Shown here one piece after another: positions 24,130 to 36,223 of a stretch of 64,000 nt of DNA. The notes below the pieces were generated by a model. That model saw only the letters and a program-made list of their open reading frames with translations. It had not been told where the DNA came from and ran no database searches. The position numbers and the translations under genes were made by a program. The DNA comes from Plotosus lineatus (taxonomy: Eukaryota; Chordata; Actinopteri; Siluriformes; Plotosidae), in assembly GCA_024760905.1 (NCBI GenBank), contig CM045738.1, forward strand, positions 50,024,797-50,088,796, read 5' to 3'. Position 1 is the first letter of the stretch. Every line of letters starts with the position of its first letter.

Positions 24130-26120
24130 TTATCTTGATTTGTGGACCCTCTGATGGCTGATGAGTCCTAGCTTGGAGCAACATATACGACCACACACAT
24201 CACAGGATGGTCCTGATGTAACCGCCGTTCTCATTTTACACCGCTGGTGTTTTTCTTGAGCAGCCTGGATACGCTTGTCTTCAAATTGCCTGATGCCCTT
24301 GTGAGTGATGGAGCTCCAGCTCTTCCGATTCTCTGCTAGGACCTCTCATCGGCTGTCATCTATGTCACTTCTTCAGGCTGGCCTTAAGTGTATCTTTAAA
24401 TCATTTGTATTGACCACCATGCCTGCATTGACCAGTTTTGAGCTGTCCATAGAAGATTGCCTTTGGCAGTCTGTTGTCAGACATACGGACGAAGTGTCCT
24501 GCCCATCGGAGTTGTGATTTTATCAGAAAAGATTCCATGCCAGGAATTTCTGCCCTATGCACAACTCCAGTATATTTGGAATTTTGTCCTGCCAGCGAAT
24601 ACCCAAGATTTTGTGGATGCAGCTGATATGGAAGTGATCAAGTTTCTTTATATAGTGTCTGTAGGTGGTTCATGTTTCACAGGCATAGAGGAGTGTGGGT
24701 ATGATGACTGCTCTGTATACCTGAAGTTTGGTCTGAACTTTTATACCTCTCTTATCCCACAGCTTTCCTCTGAGGCATACAAAAGCACGACTTGCTTTGG
24801 CAATGTGAAGGTTCACTTCATCATCCAGGGAGATTGATTGAGACAGGATGCTTCCCAGATAAGTGAATCTGTCAACCACATTTAGATATGCGTCTTCGAT
24901 GGTGATGGTTGGCTCGACATAGACTTTCTGAGGAGCTGGCTGATACATCACTTCAGTCTTCTTGAGGCTGATAATGAGGCCAAATCTTCTACATGCTGAG
25001 GAGAAATGGTTCATTGCCAGCTGGAGGTCTTCTTCTGAGTGGGCAAGTAATGCACAGTCATCAGCAAAAAGGAGTTCCCTCACCAGATCTTCAACCAGCT
25101 TGGTGGAGGCCTTGAGTCTCCTGGGGTTAAATGGCTTATCATCTGACCGAAACTGTATGCACACCCCTCTGTCCATGTTTTGGAAGGCATCCAGTAGCAT
25201 AGCTGCAAAGAGTACACTGAACAATGTTGGAGCCATGACACAGCCTTGCTTCACACGCTTCACACCATTTGTAACCTGGAATTGATTTGATGTGTTGCTA
25301 TCTGACAGTACCTTAGCCATCATGCCATTGTAGAATTGTATTATCATCTTGGTGAATCACTCTGGGCATCCCAGCTTGGCAAGGATTTTCCACAAGCCCT
25401 CTCTGCTGACCGTATCAAAAGCTTTTGTGAGATCAACCAAAGCTGTGTACAAATTCACATTCTGCTCTCTGTATTCTCTCGGATCTACCTTGCTGCAAAT
25501 ATCATATCTGCTGTTCCTCTGCCACTGCGGAAGCCACACTGAGTTTCTGGAAGGAATGCTTCAGTGATTTCATGGATAAAGCGATTTAAGATAATTCTTG
25601 GGAGTATCTTGCCTACTATGACTAAGAGAGATATACCCCTGTGGTTGTCACACTTGGAGCGAGAGCCTTTCCCTTTCCCTGTACAAACTGATGATTGATG
25701 CATCCTTGAATTCTTGAGGTATCCTTTCCTCTTCCCACATGATCTGGAAAAGTTTGGTCAGATGGTGAACAAGGTGGTGACCACCGAACTTGTAGATCTC
25801 TGCTGGTATGGCATCTGATCCAGGTGCCTTTCCATTTGACAAAGCTTTGATGGCTTTCTGGTGTCTGGTCGAGTGATGCAAGTTAGCAAGAGCTGCCACA
25901 ATGGGATTCTGTTCAATCTCTTCGATGGCGTCTGGATCAATGTCTGACTGCCGATTTATCAGGGTGCTGAAGGGCTCTGCCCACCTTTCCTTGAGGAGGT
26001 TTTTATCAGTCAGGAGTGTGGTTTCATCAGCAGTTAACAGTGCCACTGTCCCATTTCGAATCAGTCCATCTATGGCCTTAATTGCATTATAGATGCTTTT
26101 GGTGTCAGAGGTGGGTGTCC
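24130..26120 (-). mobile_element. Non-LTR retrotransposon, reverse transcriptase part, clade unassigned
   Basis: On the minus strand: ALSNGKAPGSDAIPAEIYK (about 25840), CDNHRGISLLVIVGKILPR (about 25640), VDLTKAFDTVSREGLWK (about 25420), VKQGCVMAPTLFSVLFAAML, the active-site LFADDCALLAHSEEDLQ (about 25060), FTYLGSILSQS and IPTLLYACET. Frames break around 25350-25500 and 25650, and the C-terminus decays below 24670. It is a different family from Rex3 and from the 5.7-kb element: the active site reads FADDC, not FADDV or FADDL. Confidence 0.75.
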
Positions 26121-26980
26121 TCTCCTATTCCCCATAGGTGGGACATAATTTTGCGACAGGGTCCACTGCTTAAGAGGCGGCATCCACTGGCAATGCCTAC
26201 CGGTGACTGGTGAACCCCCTCACTTAGTTTTGCACGAGTCAAGATCCCAGGGTATGGCCATAGGTGTGCATAACCTATTACTTGGAGCCATAAGTGAGAG
26301 TTGAGTGTTGTGTTATGTTATGTGGACACCAATGTTCCATATCCACACCCATATTGACATAGCTGTGCGGCAAGCATGGATACAAGGTACTAGCCCTCCA
26401 CAACACCCCATATACCCCGAATGCTATGTAAAGATGATATGGTGATATTTCTAACCTTAAAGTGACGGTTCAGGATGTTGTTTGGGTTAGTGTAGTTTCT
26501 GTTGCTAGGCAACAAGTTAGAATCGTTTAAAGCAGTGAAAAAGACGTGAGATGTCATAGTTTAGTATCAGCAATGTTTTTTTTTGAACATGTTTATAGTT
26601 ACCCAGTTCAAAAAGAAAGAAAGAAAGATAGAATGAGTCATTAAAACAGACTAATTCAACAGGAAGCCACCATCCGATATACAAAACCCTCTCATTAAAA
26701 AAGAGGAAATAATAAGAACTCAAAACACAGCAATAAATCTATAACACTGTGAAAGCTCTGAGTTCAAAAGACAGTTCAACATTTCACGACAAAACATGAA
26801 CCTGGAGACAACTTCCTTTTAAATACTGCCATTTTGGAAAAAAAAATCTTTAATAAAAATGTGATTATAAACTCAGTCATGCAAATGGATTTAAAAATGT
26901 AAATTCTGATTTTCATATCCCTTCAGCTGCAAGAAAAGATTTTATAAATTAGAACATAATTCTCTGATTTCACTTATTCC
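26121..26980. other. Intergenic sequence upstream of letmd1
   Basis: 'aatgcctaccggtgactgg' near 26192 may belong to the LINE that ends at 26120. The rest (26400-26980) shows no gene or known repeat. Confidence 0.3.
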
Positions 26981-27059
26981 TGTGAGTGTCCCATCTCAGC
27001 TTATTATTATTATTATTATTATTAACAAGAAGAAGAAGAAGAAGAAAAACGTCGTGATG

Positions 27060-27131
27060 TCATACGCAGGTATTTTAACCCCGCCCGGTTATCTGCCCCG
27101 CCCCCCTCGGGTTGAGAGCAGTTTTTCCAAA
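27060..27131 (+). promoter_or_regulatory. GC-rich proximal promoter / 5' UTR of letmd1
   Basis: Two GC-box-like stretches (CCCGCCCGG near 27080 and CCCCGCCCCCC near 27096) sit directly upstream of the letmd1 start codon in an otherwise AT-rich region. There is no clear TATA box. This resembles a housekeeping promoter with Sp1-type sites (inference). A (TTA)n tract followed by a (GAA)n tract lies just upstream at about 27000-27045. Confidence 0.5.
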
Positions 27132-27821
27132 ATGGCGCTGTGCTGTGTGCGGAAGTTTTGCGGCGCTTCTGTGAGATTTCTATGCAGAACACGGTACCAG
27201 GGGGTCACTGTGGGATTCTGCAGGTCTAGTTTAACCGGCACGCAACTCAGGTAACGCATTTGTGCGGAGTCGGTGTCTGTGTCCATGTTTCGAGTGAGTG
27301 ACGGTCAGGGAGGTGAAAGAGCCAACAATGAAAGGTCATAAACATTGAAGTGAAACTTGCAGCTTCTCTCTACCAACAGTTTAGATTCGAATGCGGCGAG
27401 TTTGTCCTCAGGAAGGACACAGGGAAGAAAGAAAGGAAATATTCAGTGGGGTTTAGTGTCCATGCAAAACTTGTCAGTTCTAAAGATGTGAGTTCGAACA
27501 TGGGGATCAGATGTACAGGAAACCTTTAATGTGAATTAATTTGAGTGGCCTGATGGTAGGGTGCTGGATCACTGATCCCAAGGTCAGGGGTTCAAGCCCC
27601 ACTATCACTGGGTTGTCAGTGCTACTGATTACAGCATCACTTCAGAAGAAAAAAACCCTGAGCCTGGTGCCAGAGCAGCTGCTATAACATGCAGTACCAG
27701 TGACAATCTGGACACACCCACACATTCTAACTGAACTAGGCGTGTCCAAACTTTTGAGTGGTACAGTAGATCCCCACAATGTGATGAATACCAGAATCTT
27801 TCTCTCACTCACTCACTCACT

Positions 27822-27852
<31 letters not shown>

Positions 27853-28478
27853 TCTGAATTTAATTTTACTGCAGTAGAGCTTCTGTTCCAGAGAAATCAA
27901 AAGAAACCCACGTGGACCCTGTGGGAACAGTAACCTGAGTTCAGGATGGACCCGCAGGCCCTGCACTGTCCGGCAGCATTGAATGGTGCTTGAACCCAGT
28001 GACCTCTCTTCATCTCTGTAGGTTATGTTTAGTGAGGCAGTACTCACCTTCCCACGCGAGGTTCAGCCTCGGCCAAAGCATCGCATCAAGGTTGAAATGG
28101 GCCAATGACAAGTACCAGCGATTTCTCCAGAGGCGTTTCCCGAGGTTCTATGTCCTTTATTCCACGTTTATACGAGGTGAGGTTCCATCAACAATAGCGG
28201 TCATGCAGTTTTCTCCTGATCATGAGCATTTTACTCCGAATGTGTGTGAGTTGTGCGTTGTTGAGGAGTTTATGATGAGACTTTACGACCCTGTAGGATT
28301 TAGACTCTTCTTCGAGGATGCTCGTGAAGTGCATAGGATCAGAATTCGGATGATCAGAAACAACATCGACCCCGATACATTACCTTACCGTGAAATGGAG
28401 AAGCTCAGACAGGTGAGATCAGGAATGTGTGTGTGTGTGTGTGTGTGTGCGCCCGCGCGTGTGTATGCGTGTGTCTGT

Positions 28479-28516
<38 letters not shown>

Positions 28517-31500
28517 ATATTTATATTTTACAACTAATAGATGCATATATGACTGACTAATTGTAGCACAACATTTTATGTAATAACCAGAAGGTCGATT
28601 TAAATGTTATGTTAATTCATCACGAGTGTCACGGTAAAGTCAGTATTAAGTTGGAAATTATTCAAATTTGTTGAACTTTAAATGTAATTTTCTCAAAAGT
28701 TGATTAAAAGACTGAAAATTCCTGTCAGGTTTTGGTTTATGTTAGTTAATTTCTGCAAAACTAGCAACATTCATTCATTCATTTTCTGAACCGCTTAATC
28801 CTAATTAGGGTTGTGGGGAGGCTGGTGCACGTCTCAGCCGACTCTGGGCGAGGGCAGAGTACACTCTGGACAGCTCCAGGCCATCGCAGGGCGAAAACAC
28901 ACTGACGGCTGTACAGCTCCTCTTTACGAAAGTCAGCAATAGTTCTTTTACATGAACCTCCAGCACAGACAGTGAGAGACACAGCCAGCCTCTGATAACC
29001 CAGGTAGTGCACTGGGGGACAGCAATGATGACCCGGTGATAGTGGGGCTTGAACCCCGGACATTCAGATCTGTAATCCAGCACCTTACCACCGCTGCCTC
29101 ATGCAATATGAGCGAATAATGCTAATATATAATATACAAATACTGTGTGTCATATAAATGTCACTTAATTTCTAGACTGATGGAAAGTAGACATGGACAT
29201 GTACACTGTGGACTCCAGGACTCGACCCTGTCTGTGAGACATTTTTGAGACATTTAGTTGATATCTAATCCCTGCTATATGTTTATTTTTCCTGACAGTT
29301 CCACCGGGATATGATCAAAGCCATTCCTCTGGTGATCATCTCCATTCCTCCCTTTGCCAACTACATAGTGTTTGTTTTAATGTAAGTACTGAAAGTGACT
29401 GAACCCGAGTGTAATCTCCTCCACTGTACTGGTAATACAAGCTGGATCAGTACCGGTGGTGTGGAGTGAACGTTACAGTGCTATACTGAAGGAATTTATT
29501 TTTTTCTCTGTCATCCCTCCATCCAGCTGTTTACTGAACTGCATAATGCTGTTAGGGTTACAGGTTAGGGTGGAGCCGATCCTTCCGGGGGTTGGGCGGG
29601 GTACACCCTGAAACACCTCACCAGGCAATTGCAGGGAAACACGCACACAACTATTCACACTCAAACCCAGGGGCAATTGGACCTAATGTGCATGTTTTTG
29701 AAGTGATGGAGGAAGTGCACACAAGCACCGGGAGAACATGAAACTCCACACACAAGCGCCTTCATTGAGCCCAGGACTTCAACCCAAGGCCTTCTCGCTG
29801 TGAGGCGGATGTGCTGACCGCTGCACCGCCCAGTAACAACAGCAAAAGATGGCAAATAGAAAATGCTCATGAAGTCAGTTTATTAGCTTATCGTTTGTGT
29901 CTAAAGTATTCAGTGGCGTTTCAATTCCCAGAATAAACCGGACTATTAAACCGTGAGGTTTAACTCCACCCCTTAGCCGATTACTTTTCCTGTACCAGTA
30001 TGTTGTCCTGTAATGTTTCATTCCTCTTATACCACAAGATCACTTTTTTTTACTCCATGTACTCATTCGACCCCCAACCCCCCACCACCATCCCTATTAC
30101 CAGGTACCTTTATCCCCGCCAGCTTCTGATTCGCCATTTCTGGACCCCACAGCAGCTGGTGGAGTTTCAGGGAGTGTACCATGCACAGAGAGCGCGACAT
30201 CACCATCCACTGCTCAGGGGGTTAAAGGACACAGCATCTCACATCACACCTGAAGGGCTGAAGAGCCAGTTCACAGAGCTTTGCAGTAAAGTGAGTCCCA
30301 TCACACAGAACAGGACTTCACACAACACAAACAAGCCTGATTCTTCATACTGGTTCCTGTTTCCAGGTTCAGGGTGGCGTTCACCCTGTTGTATCTGATC
30401 TCCATGCGGTGAGGACGTTATTCTCAGGTTCACCACTGGGTGTCAGACGGATGGCTGCAGATCAGAGGGTTAGTTTTTAACACAAAATCAAGGGAGAAAG
30501 ATATCTGAGAGAAATTGTGCTTTCCTGTGCTGATGTATTATTTGTAGACAGTATTTATGCTCAAGTTTTATCAAAGCTTTTGTACCAAAGTATTGATACC
30601 TCAGGATGTTGTTTCCACCCTCAGCAACCTTCAGTTTGGATGAAAATTACACACACACACACTTATTTATATAAGTAAAAATAAAAGGACAGGACAAAGA
30701 CTTTCTATTGAAACTTCATTTTTCACTTCAGAAAATTCTTCTGTAATCACCTGAAGAGAGAGGATGATTTCACTGCCCCTCGAAACAGATCTGTAGTGAA
30801 AATTAAGTTTCGATAGAAAGTCTTTGTCCTGTCCTTTTATTTTTACTTATATTTGCTCTATGAAAAAGTATTGAGCACTCTCCTACGGAAGGATCTACTC
30901 AGAAAATTCTCTCTCTCTAAAAAAAAAAAATATATATATATTTTAATATATATATATTTATATTTTAATATATACAGACAGTAGGCCCTTGACTATTCGT
31001 GGTTTTGCACTCACGGTTTGAGTATTCGCAGACTGCCAAGCAACTGACACCCCACTCAAATTCAGCCAATGGCTGTCCTCCTTCCTGCTGCTTCGTTGAG
31101 ATGATGTAACGCCCCTTTTTCTTCATTCGTGCACAAGTTGTCAATAAGCCTCTTTTTTTTTTTTAGTGTGTTTTAATTACCAGTTAAGCTCTGTGATGCC
31201 ACTCAAACGCTGTGTGTCTTCTCTGGGTAAGCGATAGAAAACGCTGGATGTTTCTCCTGAAGAAATAAGACTTTCTCCTGAAGAAACGACAGTTTCTTCT
31301 GAACTGTTGTATTAAAGTCTTTTTCAATTATTAGTCCAGTACAGTATCTAAGTTAATGTTTAGAATGTTTGTGTGTGAGATTTTATGTTTTGTAGCATGT
31401 TTAACATATGATACATAAAGGATAAACTTTATTACGCTTCATGTCCTTTTACATTGAACATGACGTCTCCAAGATGGTGCTGCCTAGAGGGCGACGCCAC

Positions 31501-31979
31501 AGAGTTTTCAGTCAAATTGTTTCTTTGTTCGTTTTAATTTGTTTTGTTTGTTGTTTTGTTTGTTCATGTTTTGCACTATGCTCGTCTATGACCGATCGAC
31601 CCTACTACAGCTATGAGATCGGAGTCTTCGGGCAACTGAGAACGTTCAACTCCTATCCTGAGCTAATATGCTATGGTAGCTCAATGCTTGCCACACCCCG
31701 GCTAACAAAAGTTCTGTACCCGGAAGTGAAACCCCATGTATCATATTACATGCGCAAATGTGCAACCGGAAGTAAAATACTGTGTATCCGTTACATGCGC
31801 TAAAATATGCTTCTTAAACACATTCTATAGACAGTCTGACTCATTAATACAGTATTAATGTAGTAAAATGGAGTAATGATTAAGAAAAACTTCAATTTTT
31901 ACTGTATAATGTATAAATATAATGATTATCTTCATTCGCGGGAGGGGCCGGAACCGAACCCCCGCGAATATTGAGGGCC

Positions 31980-32078
<99 letters not shown>

Positions 32079-35000
32079 CACACACACCCCCCTCCCTGAA
32101 TCGCCACCTTATGGTGTGGAGGGGTTTGCATGACCTAATGATCCTAGGAGCTATGTTGTCGGGGGCATAATGCCCCTGGTATGGTCACCCAAGGCAAACA
32201 GGTCCTGGGTGAGGGTCCAGATGATGTGTGGTTTGGAAGACCTCTATGATGGAAAAAGCAAGGATACAGTTTCCCTCGCCCGGACGCGGGTCACCGGGGT
32301 CCCCTCCTGGAGCCAGACCTGGGGTAGGGGCTCGAAGGCAAGTGCCTGGTGGTCGGGCTTCTGCCCACAGAGTCCGGCCGGGCCCTGCCTGAAAAGAAAA
32401 CCTGGGTCCGCCCTCCCATGAACCCACCACCTGTGGGAGGGGCCTTAGGGGTAAGATGCAATGCGAGTTGGGTGGCAGCCGAAGGCATGGGTTCTGTCGG
32501 ACCGAATCCTCGGTTACTGACTCCGACTCTTGGGACATGGAATGCCACCTCTCTGGTGGGGAAGGAACCTGATCTGGTGCGTGAGGTGGAGCGATACCGA
32601 CTAGATAAAGTCGGGCTCACCTCAACGCATAGCTTGGGCTCTGGAACCACCCATCTCAAGAGAGACTGGGCCTTATTCCATTCTGGAGTTGCTCATGGGG
32701 AGAGGCGGCGAGCTGGTGTGGGCATACACCCCGTCTCGGTGCCCAAATGCTGGGGTTGTCCCCAGTCGACGAAAGGGTAGCTTCCCTCAGCCTTTGGGTG
32801 GGGGGACAAGTCCTGACTGATATTTGTGCTTATGCACCAAATGACCGTTCAGAGTACTCGCCCTTCTTGGAGTCTTTAGTGGGGGTGTTGGAGAACGCTC
32901 ACTCTGGAGACTCACTCGTTGTCTTGGGAGAATTCAACGCCCATGTGGGCAACGATAGTGTGACCTGGAAGGGTGTGATCGGTAGGTACGGCCTCTCCAG
33001 TCTGAACCCGAATGGTGTTTCATTGTTGGACTTCTGTGCTCGTCATAGTTTGTCTATCACGAACATCATGTTTGAACATAAGTGTGCCCATAACTGCACT
33101 TTGCACCAGGACACCCTAGGTCGCAGTTCGATGATTGACTTTGTAGTCGTGTCACCGGACTAGTGGCCGCATGTCCGGGAAACTCGGGTGGAGGAGCTGA
33201 GCTGTAAACCGATCACCACTGGTTGGTGAGCTGACTTCGATGGTGGGGGAGGCTGCCTTCCAGACCTGGCAGGCCCAAGCGTGTAATTAGGGTCTGCCGG
33301 GAATGTTTGGCGGAGTCTCCTGTCCGAGAGGCCTTTAACTCCCACCTCCGGCAGAGCTACAACCACGTCCCGGGAGAGGCGGGTGACATGGAATCTGAAT
33401 GGGCCATGTTTCATGCCTCCATTGCCGAGGCGGCAGCCCATAAATGTGGCGAAAGGTCGTCTGTGCTTGTGGCGGTAACCCCCGAACCCGGTGGTGGACA
33501 CCTGCGTTGAAGGGGGTTGTCCAGCTTAAAAAGGAGGCCTATCGGGTTTTATTAGCCTGTGGAACTCCCAAGGCAGCAGACGGGTCCCGGCAGGCCAAAC
33601 ATGCTGCAGCCGAGGCTGTCACGGATGCAAAATCTCGGGCATGGAAGGAGTTCGGTGAGGGCCTGGAGAGTGATTATCGGTTGGCCTCAAAAAGGTTCTG
33701 GACCACCATCCGACGCCTCAGGAGGGGGAAGCAGTTCTCCACAAACGCTGTTTACAGTGAAGGTTGGGAGCTGCTCACCTCGATTAGGGGTGTCGTCGAG
33801 AGGTGGAGGGAATACTTTGAGGACCTCCTCAATCCCACCAACACGCCGTCCATGGAGGGGGAAGACCCTGGGGGTTTGGGCGGGGTTTGCCCATCAGTGG
33901 AGTGGCTCCTTGGTGCTCCTCCAAAAAGCTCCTCGGTGGTCAAGCTCCAGGGTTGGATGAGCTCTGCCCTGAATATCTTGGGGCTCTGGATGATGTAGGA
34001 CTGTCTTGGTTGACACGTCATTGCAACATTGCGTGTCATCGGGGGCAGTACCTCTGGATTGGCAAACCGGGGTGGTAGTCCCCCATTTTAAAAAGGGGGA
34101 CCGGAGGGTGTGTTCCAATTATCGGGGGATCACACTCCTCAGCCTACCTAGGAAAGTCTATGCAGGGTTATTGGAGAGGAGGAGCCGACCGATAGTCAAA
34201 CCTCGGATCCAGGAGGAACAATGTGGTTTTAGTCCTGGCCGTGGCACTCTTGTCCAACTCTATATGCTCCACAGGATCTTGGAGGGGGCATGGGAGTTTG
34301 CCCAATCTGTCCACATGTGCTTTGTGGATTTGGAGAAGCTTTCGACATTGTTCCTCAGACTCTCTTGTGGGGTGTGCTCCGGGAGTACGGCGTTCCGGAC
34401 CTGTTGCTACTGGCCATTCGATCACTGTATCATCGGAGCCAGGGTTTGGTCCATATTGGTAACAACAGGTCAAATTCGTTTCCAGTGAGGGTTGGAGTCT
34501 GCCAAGGCTGTCCTTTGTCACTGATTCTGTTCATAATTTTTATGGACAGAATTTCTAGGCACAGCCGAGGCATTGAGGAGTTCTGGTTTGGTGGCCATTG
34601 GATCTCGTCTCTGTTTTTTTGGGAGATGAGCTTTTGGCCTCATCAAGCCGGGAATTACAGCTCTCATTGGAGCGATTCGCAGTCGAGTGCGAAGCGGCCG
34701 GGATGAAAATCAGCACCTCCAAATCTGAGGCCATGGTTCTCAGTCGGACAAGGGTGGAATGCACCCTACGGGACGGGTATGAGGTCCTGCCCCAAGTGGA
34801 GGAGTTTAAGTATCTTGGGGTCTTGTTCACGAGTGAGGGAAGGATGGAGTGGGAGATCGACAGACGAATCGCTGCAGCCTCTGCTGTTAAACGGAGCCTG
34901 TACCGGTCCGTGGTGAAGAAGGAGCTGAGCAACAAAGCGAAGCTCTCAATTTACCAGTCAATCTATGTTCCAACATTCATCTATGTGCACGAGCTTTGGG

Positions 35001-35697
35001 TAGTGACCGAAAGAACAAGATCACCGATACAAGCAGCTGAAATGAGCTTCCTTCGCCAGGTGGCGGGTTTCTCCCTTAGAGATAAGGTGAGAAGCTCTAC
35101 CATCCGTAGACGGCTCGGAGTACATCCACTGCTCCACCGCATTGAGAGGGACCAGTTGAGGTGGCTTGGGCATCTAGTCAGAATGCCTCCCTGGTGTGGT
35201 GGTTTGACCATGTCCAACCGGAAAGAGACCCTGGGGTTGACCTAGAACATGCTGGAGGGACTCCCTCGGCTTGTCTGGGAATGCCTCGATATCCCCCCGG
35301 AAGAGCTGGAGGAAGTGGCGGGGAGAGGGATGTCTGGACCTCTTTGCTTAGGTTGCTGCCCCCATGATCTGATTCTGGATCAAGCCGAAGATGATATATA
35401 CACAGTGGTACCTCAATTTATGAAATTAATCTGTTCTGGAAGTCGTTTCGTAACCTGGATTTTTCGTAAGTTGAACCGCATTTTACATGTAAAACGTGTG
35501 ATTCGTTCCAAGAACCCCAATACTACCCCCTAAACCCTTTAGAAATGATAAAAGCCTACCTTTTAAGGCCTCCTACTGCTTCAATATCATACCCATGGTA
35601 GACGGGTTTGGCCATATTCCTTTGTAATATCACTCAACCGCATGCCATGACCCCGCTTCTTCTTTTCACTCACACTGGGAACCACACATGCACGCTC

Positions 35698-35746
<49 letters not shown>

Positions 35747-35924
35747 GACCATGTCTTCTTCGCAGAGTTATAATCTTACAAATGTTTATGCAAGGTTAAA
35801 AGCCTGAGCCAAAAAAACAAGTTGAAATGAGCACATTCGAAAAACTCATGAAACAACAGTAACTCTGTTCTTTACATGAAAAGTATTATGGAGATGCAGC
35901 TTCATATTAAAAAGGTGAGGTACC

Positions 35925-36017
<93 letters not shown>

Positions 36018-36185
36018 AGATTCTTCTATAATCACCTGAAGAGAGAGGATGGTTTCACCACCCCTCGAAACAGATCTGTAGTGATAAATGGAGTTTCAAT
36101 AGAAAGTCTTTGTCCTGTCCTTTTATTTTTATTTGCTCTACCAAAAAGTATTGAGCACTCTCCTACGGAAGGATCTACTCGGAAA

Positions 36186-36223
<38 letters not shown>

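Noticed and set aside
24150..24185. Hammerhead ribozyme, from 'gctgatgagtcc'
   Set aside because: The matching GAAA part and stems are absent, and the site lies in decayed LINE sequence.
28177..28296. Treating letmd1 exons 2 and 3 as one exon
   Set aside because: The open frame continues, but the 40 residues have no counterpart in LETMD1 and the splice sites are strong.
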